From assembly GCA_037176845.1 (NCBI GenBank), contig JAYKXP010000065.1:186001-250000 (forward strand): a stretch of DNA of 64,000 nt, written 5' to 3'. Origin of the DNA: Paramarasmius palmivorus. Taxonomy: Eukaryota; Basidiomycota; Agaricomycetes; Agaricales; Marasmiaceae. Positions 23,535 to 36,367 of this stretch are shown here, piece by piece. The translations under genes were made by a program, and so were the position numbers. The notes beneath the pieces were generated by a model that ran no database searches, was not told the origin of the DNA, and worked only from the letters and a program-made list of their open reading frames with translations. Each line of letters opens with the position of its first letter. Positions within the stretch are counted from its first letter, which is position 1.

Positions 23535-25739
23535 ATGCAGAAAACGACACTGATCCGACTCGATGCTAACGATCAGTGGGTACCTATACCATGTAAGTCC
23601 TCCATACCATATCGTCACTGCGTCGTTAGATAGGCTCACCTTCATCAGTAGATGCATCAGATGACTTGATAATCGACACCAATATTCGTCGACTTGTCTG
23701 CAACAACTGTTGGAGCGCTCTGTTCTCATTTCATGCATTCCAATCCGCATGGATAGCACACGAAAGCCAGAGCATAATTGGCACTTGTGGATGCACGTAC
23801 TTTGCATCGCTAGACTCCCTGCTGCAATCTGGAGCCGAGGGATGTGGATGGTGTCGTGTAGTTTCTAAGGCTATTGAGGATAAGGTGTGTTAGTGTGCAT
23901 TTCTTGAAGTGTTCGAGTCTAATCTGCGTGTCTCAAGCTGAAAACTCCAGTCAAACTACGAAACGATACATCTCGAGAAGACTTCCGCCCTTCGAATGCA
24001 CTCCGGATAACTGTAGCATTTGGGTTCAACTGCGGTGAAGACCCGAACGTCTTAGCACTGTTGTTGGAGGTTAGAGAGTTAAATCTCTCGCGGGCTTTCG
24101 AGGTGTACACTACAGAAGGTGCGGCTCGCTGGCTCATTGACATCCTTCCTCTCACTCTCCCGCAGATGACAACGCAGGCAAATTCTTGACCAACCGGGAT
24201 GTCCCACGAGAGTTGGATTCCCTGCCCACCTACACGCTTGCTCGTCAACGATTAGAGGAGTGCGCTCGACACGAGAGTTGTCCATCTCCAGAACCTACTG
24301 TTCTACCGACACGGGTTTTGGACTGTGCCGATCCTACTCGACCGAGGCTATTTGTAAATGATGGGACAGAAAAGGATCTTTACGCGGCTCTCAGCTACGT
24401 ATGGGGTGAAGACCAGCCTTATAAAACCACTTCCCATAACATCGACGACTACACTACCTTTATTCCCATCCATTGTATCCCACAAACGATCATGGATGTC
24501 ATCAGAGTCGTGCATAACCTAGGAGTTCGTTATCTCTGGGTAGACGCCTTCTGCATCATCCAAGACTCGAAAGAAGACAAGGCTCGCGAGATTGCCAAGA
24601 TGCGCATGATATTTAGGAACGCGTATTTCACTATCGTCGCGTCATCTGCAAGTCGTGTCAGTGAAGGATTCCTAAACCCTCGAGACCCGAAACCGTCTGC
24701 TATTCTTCCATTTCTGTGTCCTGATAGGACCATTGGTACGATGGCTTTGTCTGTGCCGCAGCCTGAGCTGCTAAATGTACCCGCTCCGCCCGAAACGAGA
24801 GCATGGTGCTTAGAGGAAAGGCTACTCTCCCCACGCCTTCTTCTATATTCAAGCCACACCCTAGAATATGAATGCCAAACAACACATATCAACGTCGACA
24901 ACACCCGTCGGTATCTCTCAAACCCAGCCATCGGACGACTTCCTGACCGTGTGTTTTCGACAGAAGGAGCAGATGTACTCGTTAATACGGGATTGAGGCG
25001 CAATAGTGATGCACTTCGTACCCAGTACACCGTGTGGCGCGCTATTCTCGAAGAGTACACGTCACGGTCTCTTACCAAGTCAAGGGATCGATTGAACGCT
25101 CTGGCGGGTGTTGCAGAGCATTTTCAGTGGCCTGGGAGTAGGTACCTGGCGGGCCTATGGACAATCGAGCTTCCTTGGGGCCTGTTATGGCGCATGGATG
25201 GGCCGCTGCAGAAGAGACCAGCAAAGTATAGGGCACCTTCATGGAGTTGGGCATCTGTAGATGGGAAAATTGCGGGATATAACCCTTACGAGTATGAACG
25301 CCTCGTTACACTTACGAACACTGCTGGTTTAGGTAGCCCACCGATCTGTCAAGTTGATGCTTGCGAGGTCACAACGTCGAATCCTTCGTATGACTTTGGT
25401 AGTGTCACTGAGGGGTGTTTGACAGTCACTACGACTACCAAGAAGGTTTTTTGGGGAGAAGGCTTTGATCTGTACGAACCCGAAGAAGTAGGAGCTAGAA
25501 GGGTGATTGGAAGCATCCAACCAGATGCTCTAGAAGACAGCCCTGGTGATGTGTTGCTTGCATTTGTCTGTAAGCACAAGCGAAAGCGTGTGGCAGGGTT
25601 GGCGTTGGCCGTGGTTGGTGCTGACCATCCTGCCTACAAACCCGAAACCGTGTACTACCGGCGTGTTGGGCGCTGCGAGGTCACCTATGAGACCTACGAA
25701 AGAGGGGCTCTAGAGAGAGCTATGATCACCATTGTATAG
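23535..25739 (+). CDS. HET-domain (heterokaryon incompatibility) protein
   Basis: HET domains trigger non-self recognition and cell death in filamentous fungi. The start (MQKTTLIRLDANDQWVPIP) is followed by a cysteine-containing region (LVCNNCW, CGCTYF, GCGWCRVV) spread over short exons, and then a long exon from about 24165. The three HET blocks are clear: LYAALSYVWGEDQPYKTTSH, then VIRVVHNLGVRYLWVDAFCI with IQDSKEDKAREIAKM, and YFTIVASSA. Downstream are AWCLEERLLSPRLLLYSSHT and YRAPSWSWASVDG, the usual closing blocks. The protein is about 680 residues with no STAND or effector fusion, so it is a stand-alone HET. The coding region is intact. The upstream Cys-rich segment is commonly seen in basidiomycete HET proteins. 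Confidence 0.88.
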
Positions 25740-26209
25740 CAGTAGCATAGCTAGAATTGAATACAACTTCTCTTCCATGAAATTCACCAGGGACTTGCTG
25801 CTCGGTGGCAGTGCTGACCTCATTCGCGTCGACCATGTCCTCTTCGCTGGTACCCTCACTTTAGCATTCACTTTCTCCCCCGAGTCATCCACTTACGCTG
25901 CATTGGTTTCAATTTTGCGACCAGACTCAACAATGTCTGTGTTCTAATTTCTTGCATCTGAACCCCAAAGCTCGACGTTTCAAAAGTTTCAGCTCTTCTG
26001 CGACTGCGACAATCGAAATGTCTCGTATACTCGCAAGTTAAATACCAGCCTCTCTCTCGTTTTCATGCAGGACACATCTTCCATCCAAGGATTGAAGTTC
26101 AGTAGAGTCACTAGGCTTCACAACCGTCTCGACGATCGATCCCAGTCATCTACCTGCAGCCTCACTTAACTCTACTCTCTACATCAATCCCATATCCACC
26201 AACACAAAC

Positions 26210-26581
26210 ATGACCCACAACTATATTACCGCAAACTGGGAAACCTGGAAGTGGAATGCTACCTCCATAGGCACACTATCTACCCTTGGCGGAATCTTTG
26301 TCGTCGGATTTATCTTCCTTTATATTGATCAGCGCAGACAACATCGACGTCGTGCACAGAGAGCCGCCGAATTAGACGACGAAGAGGTGTGTATTACGTC
26401 CCAATCGTATCTTGGAATTATTTCTTACTCAAGGTGAACCTCGCAGGCACAAATGAAACATGTCTACGAAAGAGCCAGACCGTCAGCGTCAATAACAGCA
26501 CCTCAGCCAGCATACCTCTCCCCGTACCGACTTGCTGAGGACGCCGCGCAGCATCCTGTTTTTGCAGCTGTGAAGATTTAG
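26210..26581 (+). CDS. Small single-pass membrane protein, 103 residues
   Basis: The exons are 26210-26386 and 26447-26581 with a GTGTGT...CGCAG intron of 60 nt. The protein starts MTHNYITANWETWKWNATS and has one membrane segment (IGTLSTLGGIFVVGFIFLYI). It continues with a strongly basic stretch (QRRQHRRRAQRA, cytosolic by the positive-inside rule), an acidic patch and a short P/A-rich tail ending VFAAVKI. The N-terminus has an N-x-T/S glycosylation site (NATS). It is probably a type III membrane protein of unknown role. A decayed duplicate is at 21074-21300. Confidence 0.7.
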
Positions 26582-28133
26582 TTCGCATGTCCGGCTCTAC
26601 CACATACTGCTAGTCTTCTACGAACACTACTACGGACTAAGTATAATGTAGCTTTAACTATGTGTGTATTAGTACCAAGCCGGTGTATATCTTGTCAGAA
26701 TTCACAGCGCGCATAATATAGATATCTTAAGAACAACACCATGTCGAGCAACGACCATACCCTTTGGAGGGGAAAAGGCTCTCAAAGACGAAGTGCACGG
26801 CATAGGTTGCAGAGCGATGAACCCGTCGCCGGACATTGGGATTAGAAAATGACATGGTGCCCAGGACATACGTCGAATTCGCTGTTCTGGCGTTTTCCAG
26901 GAGTACGTTGCCAATAAGGATTGAAGTATCGAAATTCCGGGGCCTCTACTACGCCTATACCAAGGAACAGAACAATTTGCTGGGCCCTGCCCAAAGACAC
27001 TCTGAACACGAAATATCAGCATTGGGTACTTGCAAGCCTGTTCGCCTTGTCGTCTGCTTCGCGGTCAATAACTTCAGACTGAAGTTGCTGGCTGTCCTTT
27101 CGATGCCCCGTGCGGAAGTGGAAAAAGTGAAGAGATCGTTTCGAGGGTGGTAGCACCCAAGGAGACTGACATTGGATCTCTACTGGCCTGGATTTCTGAT
27201 ACGCATGGCATAGCAAGTAAAATATGCTGTTACTAGTTGATCGTATGTATAGTGGTGTTGCACCAGAGCGCATTTTCAGATTTCTGCACCATAGTCCAAG
27301 TCAGTACTCATGACCGTTCAACAATAGGGAAGAGCGATACGCACAAGAAACACCGGTTCCTCCCCCGCCTTACCCTCCTCGCTTCTCTAAACAGTTCATT
27401 CTCAATTCTAGTATCCAGTCCACCGTCTATTTCTTCGTCTTTTTGCTCTCCACGAACAATACACGTCGTTTCACTGGAGAAAATAACCGCTTCTTTAGCA
27501 CAAAAACAGGAAATCAGACACGAAAAGAACCAGACTACGTACCCAAAGGGTCGTACTTGACCGCACTCAACGGAAGACCTTGACGAACTCTCTGCGTCGT
27601 GTAGAAGAATCCTGTTCGGGCGGTTGATATTAGGCGTACGATGATTGTTCTAGGATGGTGGAAAAGACCAGATACGTTAAGGAAAGCTTTCAAAAGAAGA
27701 CATTAAACCTAACCTTGCTTTGGCCTTCGCCATCCCTGCTCGACGGAGGATGTAAGAGGAGAAGGAATGGATAGCCGAAAAAGGAAGTTTTGTTCGAAAT
27801 TGGTCCGCCAGATCCCGACGCGTCCTCGACTTTGGCGCTTATGTGTCTCTTTCCTATGTCAAACAGATAGTAAAGGTTCTCAAAGCGGGTGCTAAATTAG
27901 CATAAATGGCTTCGCATTACAAGGAGCGGTACATAGAGTTAGGTATCAAAAAGGGACAAAAAAAAGGTACGTAAACATCGGGGTGTGCGATACAGAAAGT
28001 AGTACATAAATCTGAGCGACTCAAGGTGCTTAAAGCTGAAGGAGGTATAGGGATATCAACGAATTATGGCCCTAACGAGGAAGGAGAAACATTAAAATCA
28101 AGAAATACAGGGGTATCCAAAGCGACAAATAGT
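26582..28133. other. Intergenic, no gene supported
   Basis: Short opposing frames near 26700-27150 have some protein-like composition (for example plus strand 26836-27153). There is no splice pattern or recognisable domain, so this could be a decayed gene. From about 27600 to 28130 it is A-rich with runs of AAAAAGG, resembling a fungal 3' region. Confidence 0.35.
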
Positions 28134-29154
28134 TCAAGAACTAGTCGTCTCGTTCGAAGCCAGGCAGCCTGTTCAACCGACACTGAGCGACGGAACACGA
28201 AATGAATGTGCGGCACTTACCACTATCCTCTGCCGCCATCTGAATCAAATTCTCGTGGTTTGGCTGGTTCTGAAGATAGCGGGAGTTATACTTCATCACT
28301 GATTTCAGGACATTATACGTCTTGACATCGATGCTGAAGGGATCCTCTAGGACGATGAAGGTGACACCTTCCGAACAGGGAGGTGTGGTGAGAGATCCAG
28401 TGTAGGTATAGAGGCTTCCGGTGGTGAATGCTTCGATGATCTGAGTAAAGTCTAATCGGCCGGTTTTGCTGACATTTCCGGGTTCCCTCACATCTTCGAT
28501 GTTTACCACGGAGGATGTGATTAGGTCGGTCGAGCATCCGTCTTCGGAGAGTTGGAAGAGGATGGCTAGTACGAGTAAGGATCCGCCTTGAGTGTGTTAG
28601 AGTTTTCACAGGGGTCGAGGTTGTGCGAGCTTACTGTCCGATTGGTGGACCTAGTCACGAGCAAGAAGGTGAGCTGTACGGCCCCGAGACGTAGTGAGCA
28701 AAAGTGTCCTTACCATGTGCATTTCCATTGGATAGTACTCCTCACGAATCCGATGTTCGCCCGGTGTATGGAAATGAAACTGCCTGAGCGAGAAGGTATT
28801 GCCTTGGTATGTCGTCGTTCCATTAACGATGATATTCAACGATGACCCAACGTTCTCGATTGCCGCCTCGTTGACCACAGGTATATCAACGTCAGGCGCA
28901 CCACTGCTGTCCACCTTGGATATAGTATCGTCAATGTTGATAGGTGACTGTGTGGTTCCAGTCCGACAGAGGGTGTTATTCTGATTGAGCGATGCCCAAT
29001 TGATAGGACCTCGTTCGCCATCGTAGCTGAAGTTGGAGACTCTGACTTGACCGCCTTCGGAGAGCTCCCGACGGAGGAAGGTAGTGCCATGTAAACAGCT
29101 GCAGGTAGCTGTTCCGGTGACAGCGAGAATAGACAGCAGTGCGTTGAAGTGCAT
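28134..29154 (-). CDS. Secreted alpha-carbonic anhydrase
   Basis: This enzyme catalyses reversible CO2 hydration. The start MHFNALLSILAVTGTATCSC is a signal peptide. The canonical order follows: WASLNQNNTLCRTGTTQSPI, then SLRQFHFHTPGEHRIREEYY with two zinc-binding histidines, and MEMHMVHQ with the third. A six-codon exon (VHQSDS) is bordered by introns GTAAGG...GACTAG and GTAAGC...CTCAAG. YTGSLTTPPCSEGVTFIVLE is the conserved Thr-containing substrate pocket, and CRTG with PPCSEG gives the disulfide pair. A last exon ends CLASNETTSS at 28134. All ligands are present, so it is probably active in the secretory route or outside the cell. A TATA-like box is about 55 bp upstream. Confidence 0.92.
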
Positions 29155-29208
29155 GGTGTTCGAAATGAGGGAAACGGGAGAGTGCGCCGGGAGTTCTAGG
29201 ATGATAGG

Positions 29209-29216
29209 CTTTTATA
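29209..29216 (-). promoter_or_regulatory. TATA-like box for the carbonic anhydrase gene
   Basis: TATAAAAG on the minus strand, about 55 bp before the start codon at 29154. The same octamer precedes the S33 peptidase and the small secreted peptide genes. Confidence 0.5.
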
Positions 29217-31945
29217 CCTCAGCCGAGCCTGAACAAAATTTCTTCCAGCCGACGAATTGCAATCCGAATTCATTGCCTCAGAGGTGTTGAGAGCCAGAGA
29301 TAGTCGCGTAGGGGTAAAAATTTCAAGTGCGGAAGGAGGCTTGGCAATCTGGGATTTGCGATCACGTTTGGCGATGGTTTGGAGGTCGGTGTCATACCAA
29401 GTTTCCGGAACCCTGCGTTCTAAATAGAGCACAAGGTACCACTCGGAAGCAGGGTCTAACTTTGGATTTGGAATGAGAAATACGTGAAGAAGGCACTGCA
29501 CCACTCACCCAACCTGTTTTCGGATGTCCAATGATCATAACCCAAGCGAACACCCAACGTCGGGTGAACACTTCGCTAGGTTGAACGTTACGGTGCCCTT
29601 GCCAAGACCATCTATGACGAAAGAAGGGAAGTATCTGAACAGGAGCAAAGTACCTGCTAGTACCTGTAAGAATCTCCGCAAATTCAAAACGGCTGCGATA
29701 TGTTGCCTGTGTTGCAGTGCGTATGAGGCACCCGACATTTTTATTTCATCAACGATCGCGGCGCCTCGAATTGCGAATCGACGTCAACCCTATTTTCAGC
29801 ACTCAGATCTCAGAGGCTGGCTAGTGCCGAAAGCGAGGCATCAATAATCAGTGAAAGAAGACTACCACAGAGCTGGTCGAAACTAACCGAATTCGAGGAT
29901 TGACGGGAACTTCTCTTGAGAGTACAACCTGCGTTACAAACGGCGAATCTACCAATACCCGCCGGGACCCAATCCTTGGAAGCTTCAAACGACAGGCACA
30001 GCAGCACAGAAATGCTGAGTATCACGGGAAATGGCTGCCGTTTTCTCAGAGGATGAGGATGATGAAGCAAAGAGGAAAGTGGTAGTTGCACGCACGACCT
30101 GGACTCATCGGGGGCCGGGTCAGAGGCGAAACAGCTCAAGAAGATGCGTGCTTGATTTGTGATAAGACTGGAGACGCTGTCCTCTGCACTGATAGCCCTA
30201 TAATACTGCGTACATCATGAATGCAACGATATTAATTTCTGTGAAGCCTATGAAAACAATGTTACACATTCAACTGAATGCTCAATAAGATCGGCTAATG
30301 GGACATGGTGGGAGTGGGTGTCTTGACCAGCTCATGGGTAGTTCCGTCGTACAAAGCTTTTCTGTAAACCAGAAACAATCTATACAGAGCAATCAGTAAG
30401 TGTGAAACAGAAAGAAAAGCGAGACAAGAAGTAGGTTCAGGAAAGAAATAAATGGTCTCATTCCGCCTGTTTGGCGTCGAAGTGAGCTGAGTTAAATTCT
30501 CATCATAACGAGGATTAAAGAGTGGGAGACTCACAATTGTTGCTCGTGCTGACCTTGTCAAAGAGTGTTGTCTGCTTGAAGCCACCAGGACAGACATGTT
30601 ATAAGCCCAACCTCTCAAGCCGAACTGAGTATGATCAGCAGAACCACCAAGAGGAATGATAAGGTTTTTTTCTGTCGCCATGAACGCTTCTATGCCAGAA
30701 CGACGTATAGGCTCTCTAGGGCACCTGGAGCTTGACATTTGATGTCTTGTCGTTATAAAGGGTTGAGGGGACCGTCACTGCTTGAATACTGGCATGCTAG
30801 GCTTTGGATACACTGTGGTTCTTTTTCTTTTTCAGGCTATGAGACACGTATAGAGGAAGACGTACCTATTTCCAGTGCCGAGTACTCCGTGCTGCTAAAT
30901 TATTGTACTGTGTCATTAAGATGCCATGACCTCGATGTTTTGAAGAGTCGGGACGTTTGGACTACCGTGACAAGAGAGGCCATGAACAAGTGGGAGAAAG
31001 GGAGAAAAATAGCGAACAGCGAGGGCCTGATGCGCGGTCTGGGCCCGAGTGATATTTCCCACGCCCATCTGTGGTAAGAACTTCTTCCCTCTTCTTCATC
31101 CTTCTTCATCGAAGCTTCATCCCTCGTTCTTTTAGCTCCACTTCAAATTTGGACTGAACTGTCTCAAATATTAATCGACGCAATAACTCACCATCAAGCC
31201 CGCACTGGCCTACAATTCGAGCTTCTACTAAACAGAATTTGCATCATCGAGACCATTACCGACGAGGTATGTTTATTCTCTCATGTATCATCGCTTGTTC
31301 TTACTCCTAGTAGGTTCGTCACATGGAGTTATGGTTCTTCTCGGAAGCTCTCAGATCTTAGGAACGCCAACCATCTATCATTTCCTGCAAGACGCTGGGT
31401 AAATCGCATGTGTGAAGGCACATAATAGGTCGATCGTACAGTTGTTTTCCAGGAGATCTTAACCAGATTTAGGCATATCTGGTGCTCTTGCTCCTTCCAA
31501 CATCTAACTATTCAAGACAACCGGCTAATGACATTCTGCGCTACTTTGTGATACGTCCACGGTTGCCACGGCGGATTTTGTACAATATGTACTCTTGTGG
31601 ATCTCTAGGAACGGCGCGAGTATTATCGCCATCATACCATGGAGCGTCTAACTTCAAGCAAACTTCTGTGATTCGTGGAGATTTCCGTCTCAGGGCAGCA
31701 TGATCATCAATGTTAACTTCCCCTGGGCCTGAAACTTGAGAGCTGAGCTGCGACGACTTCGCCAGGACATCTTGTTAGCCTCTCAGAACAATTGATGGTG
31801 CTGATGGATACAGCTTCTCGTATACAGAAGGATTCTCATGTCGAAATCCGCAACTGTATCAGCAAAGCAAGTCGGATTTCTCGATAGCCGCAAAGGAGTG
31901 TACGATCTTTCTGTTGCGCCCTTTTGATTTTCGCGTTCTGACTCG
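29217..31945. other. Long region with only doubtful genes
   Basis: Possible minus-strand frames at 29196-29504 (SEWYLVLYLERRVPETWYDT), 29535-29738 and 30295-30738 look partly protein-like. I could not splice them into a consistent gene or match a family. A plus-strand frame at 30739-31077 is similar. The stretch may contain one or two lineage-specific genes with several small exons or decayed copies. No RNA genes or repeats were seen. Confidence 0.3.
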
Positions 31946-31955
31946 TATATAAAAG
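31946..31955 (+). promoter_or_regulatory. TATA-like box for the small secreted peptide gene
   Basis: TATATAAAAG about 40 bp before the start codon at 31994. Its closeness to the short signal-peptide frame supports that frame as a real gene. Confidence 0.5.
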
Positions 31956-31993
31956 AGGCCTCACCCAAGATATGATCTATACACAACTCGCCA

Positions 31994-32237
31994 ATGCAGA
32001 CTAAAGCTCTCAGCCTTTTCTTCTCATACATTCTCGCGTTCCAGGTCGTAGCCCTGGCGAACCCCATTCCCGATCCTACGGTCACCCCAGGTCCAACACC
32101 TAGGCAGCCAGAGTCAAGTAAGTTTGCTGCCGTGCCGTGGTGTTGATAGGAATACCGATGCTCGGTCTCTAGATGTGGAGCCCACTGTGTGCACTAGACC
32201 TACGAATGGTACTGCCTTCTTGCCTTTGTGCCCATGA
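31994..32237 (+). CDS. Small secreted Pro/Thr-rich peptide, 62 residues
   Basis: The exons are 31994-32117 and 32173-32237, separated by a 55-nt GTAAGT...TCTCTAG intron, and total exactly 63 codons. The start MQTKALSLFFSYILAFQVVA is a signal peptide ending near ALA/NPIP. The mature part is about 38 residues, rich in P and T (PIPDPTVTPGPTPRQP), with two cysteines near the end (VCTRPTNGTAFLPLCP) and one N-glycosylation site (NGT). No Kex2 site (KR/RR) or C-terminal CaaX was seen, so it is not an obvious pheromone. It could be a small secreted effector-like or cell-surface peptide. No family is recognised. Confidence 0.65.
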
Positions 32238-32876
32238 ACGGAGAGTAAGTGGTTTTTAGTCAAGCGTTATCCGTGGGCTGACTCGTGATCCGACCTCAGA
32301 CTTGGAGACCCAGTTCTATGTAGGCCGGAAAAGACATTTGTTTATTATGACGAGATAAATACAGAGCCATTGAACTTATGCACATAAGTTGATGAATACA
32401 GGAAAAGTGCATCATCTATCGAACTTTTCTGTGAGATGTAGTGTAGTTGATGCACTTCGTACGTACTGGTAGTCTCTATGAGCTCAAGCGCTCAAGCGCT
32501 CAAGGCTCACAGCACGAGTGACGATAGTATTTAACTTGTACTTAGAGGTTCGGAGGAGGAGCTGCTCGCCGAAATGTTGTTCGGCATGGGCGCTTAAATT
32601 ACACACTCTCGAGTCTCGCTCCTCTCATGTTCGCTTCTCATTCTCGCCTACACACGCACGCTGGTAGACAACGGAACTCGTCACTTACTTGCCCAGAGCT
32701 CAGGGTGGAGGGTTGGAGAAGGGATCAAAGTAAAAATGGGCGGAGTGGTAGCCAATGGCGTGCAAGAAAATAAGGTTCTGAGACGCCGTGGGTCATGACT
32801 CGAGTTTGTTGAAAAGTAAACTTCTTCCGCAGTTCGAACTTTGCCTGCAACCACATCGAACTTGAACAATTACAGA
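32238..32876. other. Intergenic, Argonaute promoter side
   Basis: No gene was seen. A short direct repeat (AGCTCAAGCG followed by two further CTCAAGCG/CTCAAGG units) lies at about 32478-32505. Pyrimidine-rich sequence with CTCTCATGTTCGC occurs near 32620-32650. Confidence 0.35.
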
Positions 32877-35800
32877 ATGAGCTACCGTGGACAAGGAGGA
32901 CAAGGAGGACAAGGAAGAGGGCGCGGCGATGGCCGAGGGGCCGGTCAACGAGGTGGTCGAGGAGACGGTGCTGGATTTCGGGGTGCTCAGCGAGGGGCCG
33001 GTCGAGGAGGTGCTGGTCGAGGAGATGGTGCTGGATTTCGGGGTGGCGAGCGAGGGGGATTTCGTGGCCCACCCCGTGGAGGTGGCGGTGGATCTGGATT
33101 TCGTGGAGCAGGACGTGCAACTCCAGCAATCTTCAAAGAAGGCAGTCCAGCCATGCCTGACGATCGTCTACGCGACAATGACCTTAATGCATTGGTCTCC
33201 TCGTTCAGGAATCTCCAAGTTGCTTCAAACGATCCGAGGCGACCCCTTCGTCCAGGATTCGGTACCCAAGGCACACCCATTACGCTACGCGCCAATTTCT
33301 TCCCGTATCGACTGCCGAAAGATCTCGTCGTCTATGAATATCGAGTTGAGATTAGTCCGCAGACCGCATTGAAAAGGAGAATGTTCAAGCTTCTGGAAGA
33401 GAGCCCTCAATGTCGCCCATTCATAAAGCACATTGCTCACGATGGCAGCGAAAAGTTGGTGTCTTCGAAGCCGCTTCCACAGCCTTTGAATATATCCATC
33501 GTTTTTCGGGAGGAAGGAGAAGCCCAACCTCGTGCCAATGCTAAAGTATACAACATGTCAATCGCTCTGACGACGACTATCGACACCAGACAACTTCCTA
33601 GGTATTTTGCCCTCTATCATTCAATGCCAACACTGACTTTTGGGATATCCTTCCAGATACCTAGCGGGGCAAGACAGAAACTACAACATAGCACCCCTTC
33701 TTGCTGCGTTAAATCTCGTGCAGCAGCGGCACGCATCGCAGCACGGCATACGAGTTGGCAAAGGTCGATATTTCTTCCCACTGCAGTCCCAGACGTATCC
33801 TTTGGGTCCAGGCGTGATTGCCGTTCAAGGGTATTATGCCTCTGTCCGGCCGGTCTATAAAGAGCTTATGGTGAATGTGTGAGTTCTTTATCCCGTTATG
33901 AAAAGCTGCTATTTATGACAATTGTAGAAATGTGTGCACGTCGGCTTTCTTGGATTTGCCTGGTAATATGGCCGACGCTCTCTTCAATTTCAGCGGCAGG
34001 TCTTCAGGTGCCATGCCAACCCTGCCTCCAAACTTGTTAAGAAACCTCAAGGTGACTACGACATACCTGGGCTACAAGAAACGATTGAAAGTATATGCCA
34101 TTGGGACAACTTCTGCCCGGAATACATTTTTCAAACATGACCAATATGGTCAGATATCCGTCGAAAACTATTTCAAGAAAGGTACGGACTCTAACTGGAA
34201 CGTCATTACCGTAGTATACTCACACGGCTTAGTTTATCCACAGATCAAACTTCGATACCCAACAGACTTGCCTGTGATCAACACTGGGTCAGCAAAGAAG
34301 CCGACGTACATCCCTGCTGAGCTCTGCGATATTGAACCTGGTCAACTGTACGGAGGGAAGCTTAGCGGCAAGGAGACGGCACAGATGATCAAAGTCGCCT
34401 GCAACCCACCTAATGTTAACGCAGAGGCCATCGTTGGGGAAGGATTCACGAAACTTGGTATCACACCTCCAGCTGACGTCTTGGGTGCCTTTGGTATCTC
34501 AATCAGTAACGAGATGACGGTAGTGCCTGGAAGGGAGCTCCCGCCACCAAGACTACTGTATGGTCGGAAACAGGTTATGGCTCGGGATGGTGCTTGGAAT
34601 ATCGTTGACGTGAAGTTCTCCCGAGGTGCTCAGATAAAAAGTTGGTGGATGATGGTTGTCAGGGATAGTATGGTCCCCAATGGCTCTCTTGTTGGTGGTC
34701 CTGGTGATCCGAACTTGACAAGACTCCGCGATAACTTTGCCGCAAAGCTGAGAAGCTCGGGGATGACCATCCCTGGTGCGATGCCTCGTCTCAGCGTCAC
34801 CCCTCTTCTACCACCAATCCATGCAGACCCATCGCGTAAGGCTGCTCTAAACGCCCTTCGCACAACGTTTAGGGACGAGCTTCAAAAGGCTGGCGGTCAG
34901 AAACCAGATTTCATCCTGGTCTTGTTATCTTACACCGACAACTACATCTATCCTGGGATCAAGGTCAGTTTTTCTTTTTACATTTTTGCTCCTCAGCGAG
35001 CACTCATCCGAATCCTTCACAGCGAATCTGTGATGTCGAATTGGGCCTCAACACCGTTCACCTTCAGCTCGACAAAGCTACCGCTGAAGGGAATCGTCAA
35101 GATCAATATCTTTCGAATGTTGCTCTTAAGATCAACACCAAATGCGGAGGTATCAATCATCAGGTAGGTATTATGAGTCTTTGAGGCCCGCCGAGCTGAT
35201 TGCTTCACTAGCTGGATGAAAATACGATGAGTTGGATGAAGAGAAAGAAGACGATGATGGTTGGGATTGACGTGACCCATCGCGGCCCACAGAGTAGAGA
35301 GGGGGCACCATCTATTGCGGCAGTTGTCGCGAGCGTGGATGATAACTTCGTTCAGTATCCCGCCAGTGTAAGGATTCAGCAGACAGAAGATATCAAAGAG
35401 GCAAGTGGGCATCAACCAACCTTCAAAAGCTTTGAATTAACTTCTATAACAGATCGTTTTGGAGCTGAAAGAAATGATGGTTGAGCGTCTTCAAACTTAT
35501 CGAGACCACAATCGGACGTTACCAGAGAGAGTTTTTGTCTTCCGTGACGGTGTCTCCGAGGTAAGCAGTTAAAACACATTCTTCGTTCTCAGTTCTGAAC
35601 TTTTCGTCCAGGGTCAATACGATACGGTACTCGAACAAGAATTACCGCAAATTCTCGAAGCATTCAAGAGATTTGACACCAAGCAGCAAAAGACACCGTA
35701 TCGCCCCCTCTTGTCTATCGTCATATGTGGCAAACGTCACCATGCCAAGTGCGTCCACAACGGCATTACATATTCGAGGAATCATCTGAACTTTTATCTA

Positions 35801-36367
35801 GGTTCTTCCCGACGAATGCTCAGAACGCGTCAAAGAACATGAATACTCGACCAGGGACTGTGGTCGATAAGGGTGTGACAGGAGTGTAAGTGTAATTTGT
35901 CCTCCAATCAAGCACTTTCAGCTGACTAGGGCTAAAGATTCGACTTTGATTTCTACCTTCAAGCACATGCTGGCCTGCAAGGAACTGTCAAGTCTACCCA
36001 TTACATTGTCATATACGATGAGAACAGGTTTGCTGCAGATGAGATCCAGCAAGGCATCAACAGCAGCAGTTATTTATATGCCAGAGCGACGAGAGCTGTT
36101 AGCTTAATGCCCCCGGCTTATTACGCTGATCAGGCATGCGAGAGAGGGCGATATTATCTACACGACTTCCTTTCTGGAGATGGTTCGGAAATGGCAAGTG
36201 TAGGTAGAGGCGCGTTGGCAAGAGAGGCTGAGAAGCAAGCTGTATTTGAGGCAGCGAAGAAAGCTTGGGGAGAAGGGGTATGTTTTGCGTCGCTCATATT
36301 CCACGTAGTACTCATGATATCCTTATAGCTGCACCCAGATATGAGGAACACGATGTTCTATATTTGA
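32877..36367 (+). CDS. Argonaute (RNA interference slicer)
   Basis: This protein binds small RNAs and cuts or silences matching transcripts. The N-terminal ~90 residues are RGG/GRG-rich (GRGDGAGFRGG repeats). Next come the N domain (TPITLRANFFPYRLP), linker 1, PAZ (about residues 320-430), the MID domain and PIWI. The intron after LP joins RYLAGQDRNYNIAPLLAALN cleanly. The slicer tetrad is Asp in VGIDVTHRG, Glu at the end of RIQQTEDIKE (32 residues before the next Asp), Asp in FRDGVSEGQ, and Asp in PAYYADQ, where animal AGO2 has His. The set is D-E-D-D and looks complete. The C-terminus MFYI fits the family's conserved hydrophobic tail. About ten exons give roughly 1,000 residues. It lies just left of the transposon nest. 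Confidence 0.92.

Noticed and set aside
26836..27153. Plus-strand protein-like frame of 106 codons
   Set aside because: No splice borders or family found, and the opposite strand is equally open. It was left as unannotated intergenic DNA.
32887..33372. Overlapping frames in the RGG-rich DNA (e.g. 161 codons, D/E/V-rich)
   Set aside because: They are shadows of the repetitive RGG coding sequence of Argonaute in other frames.
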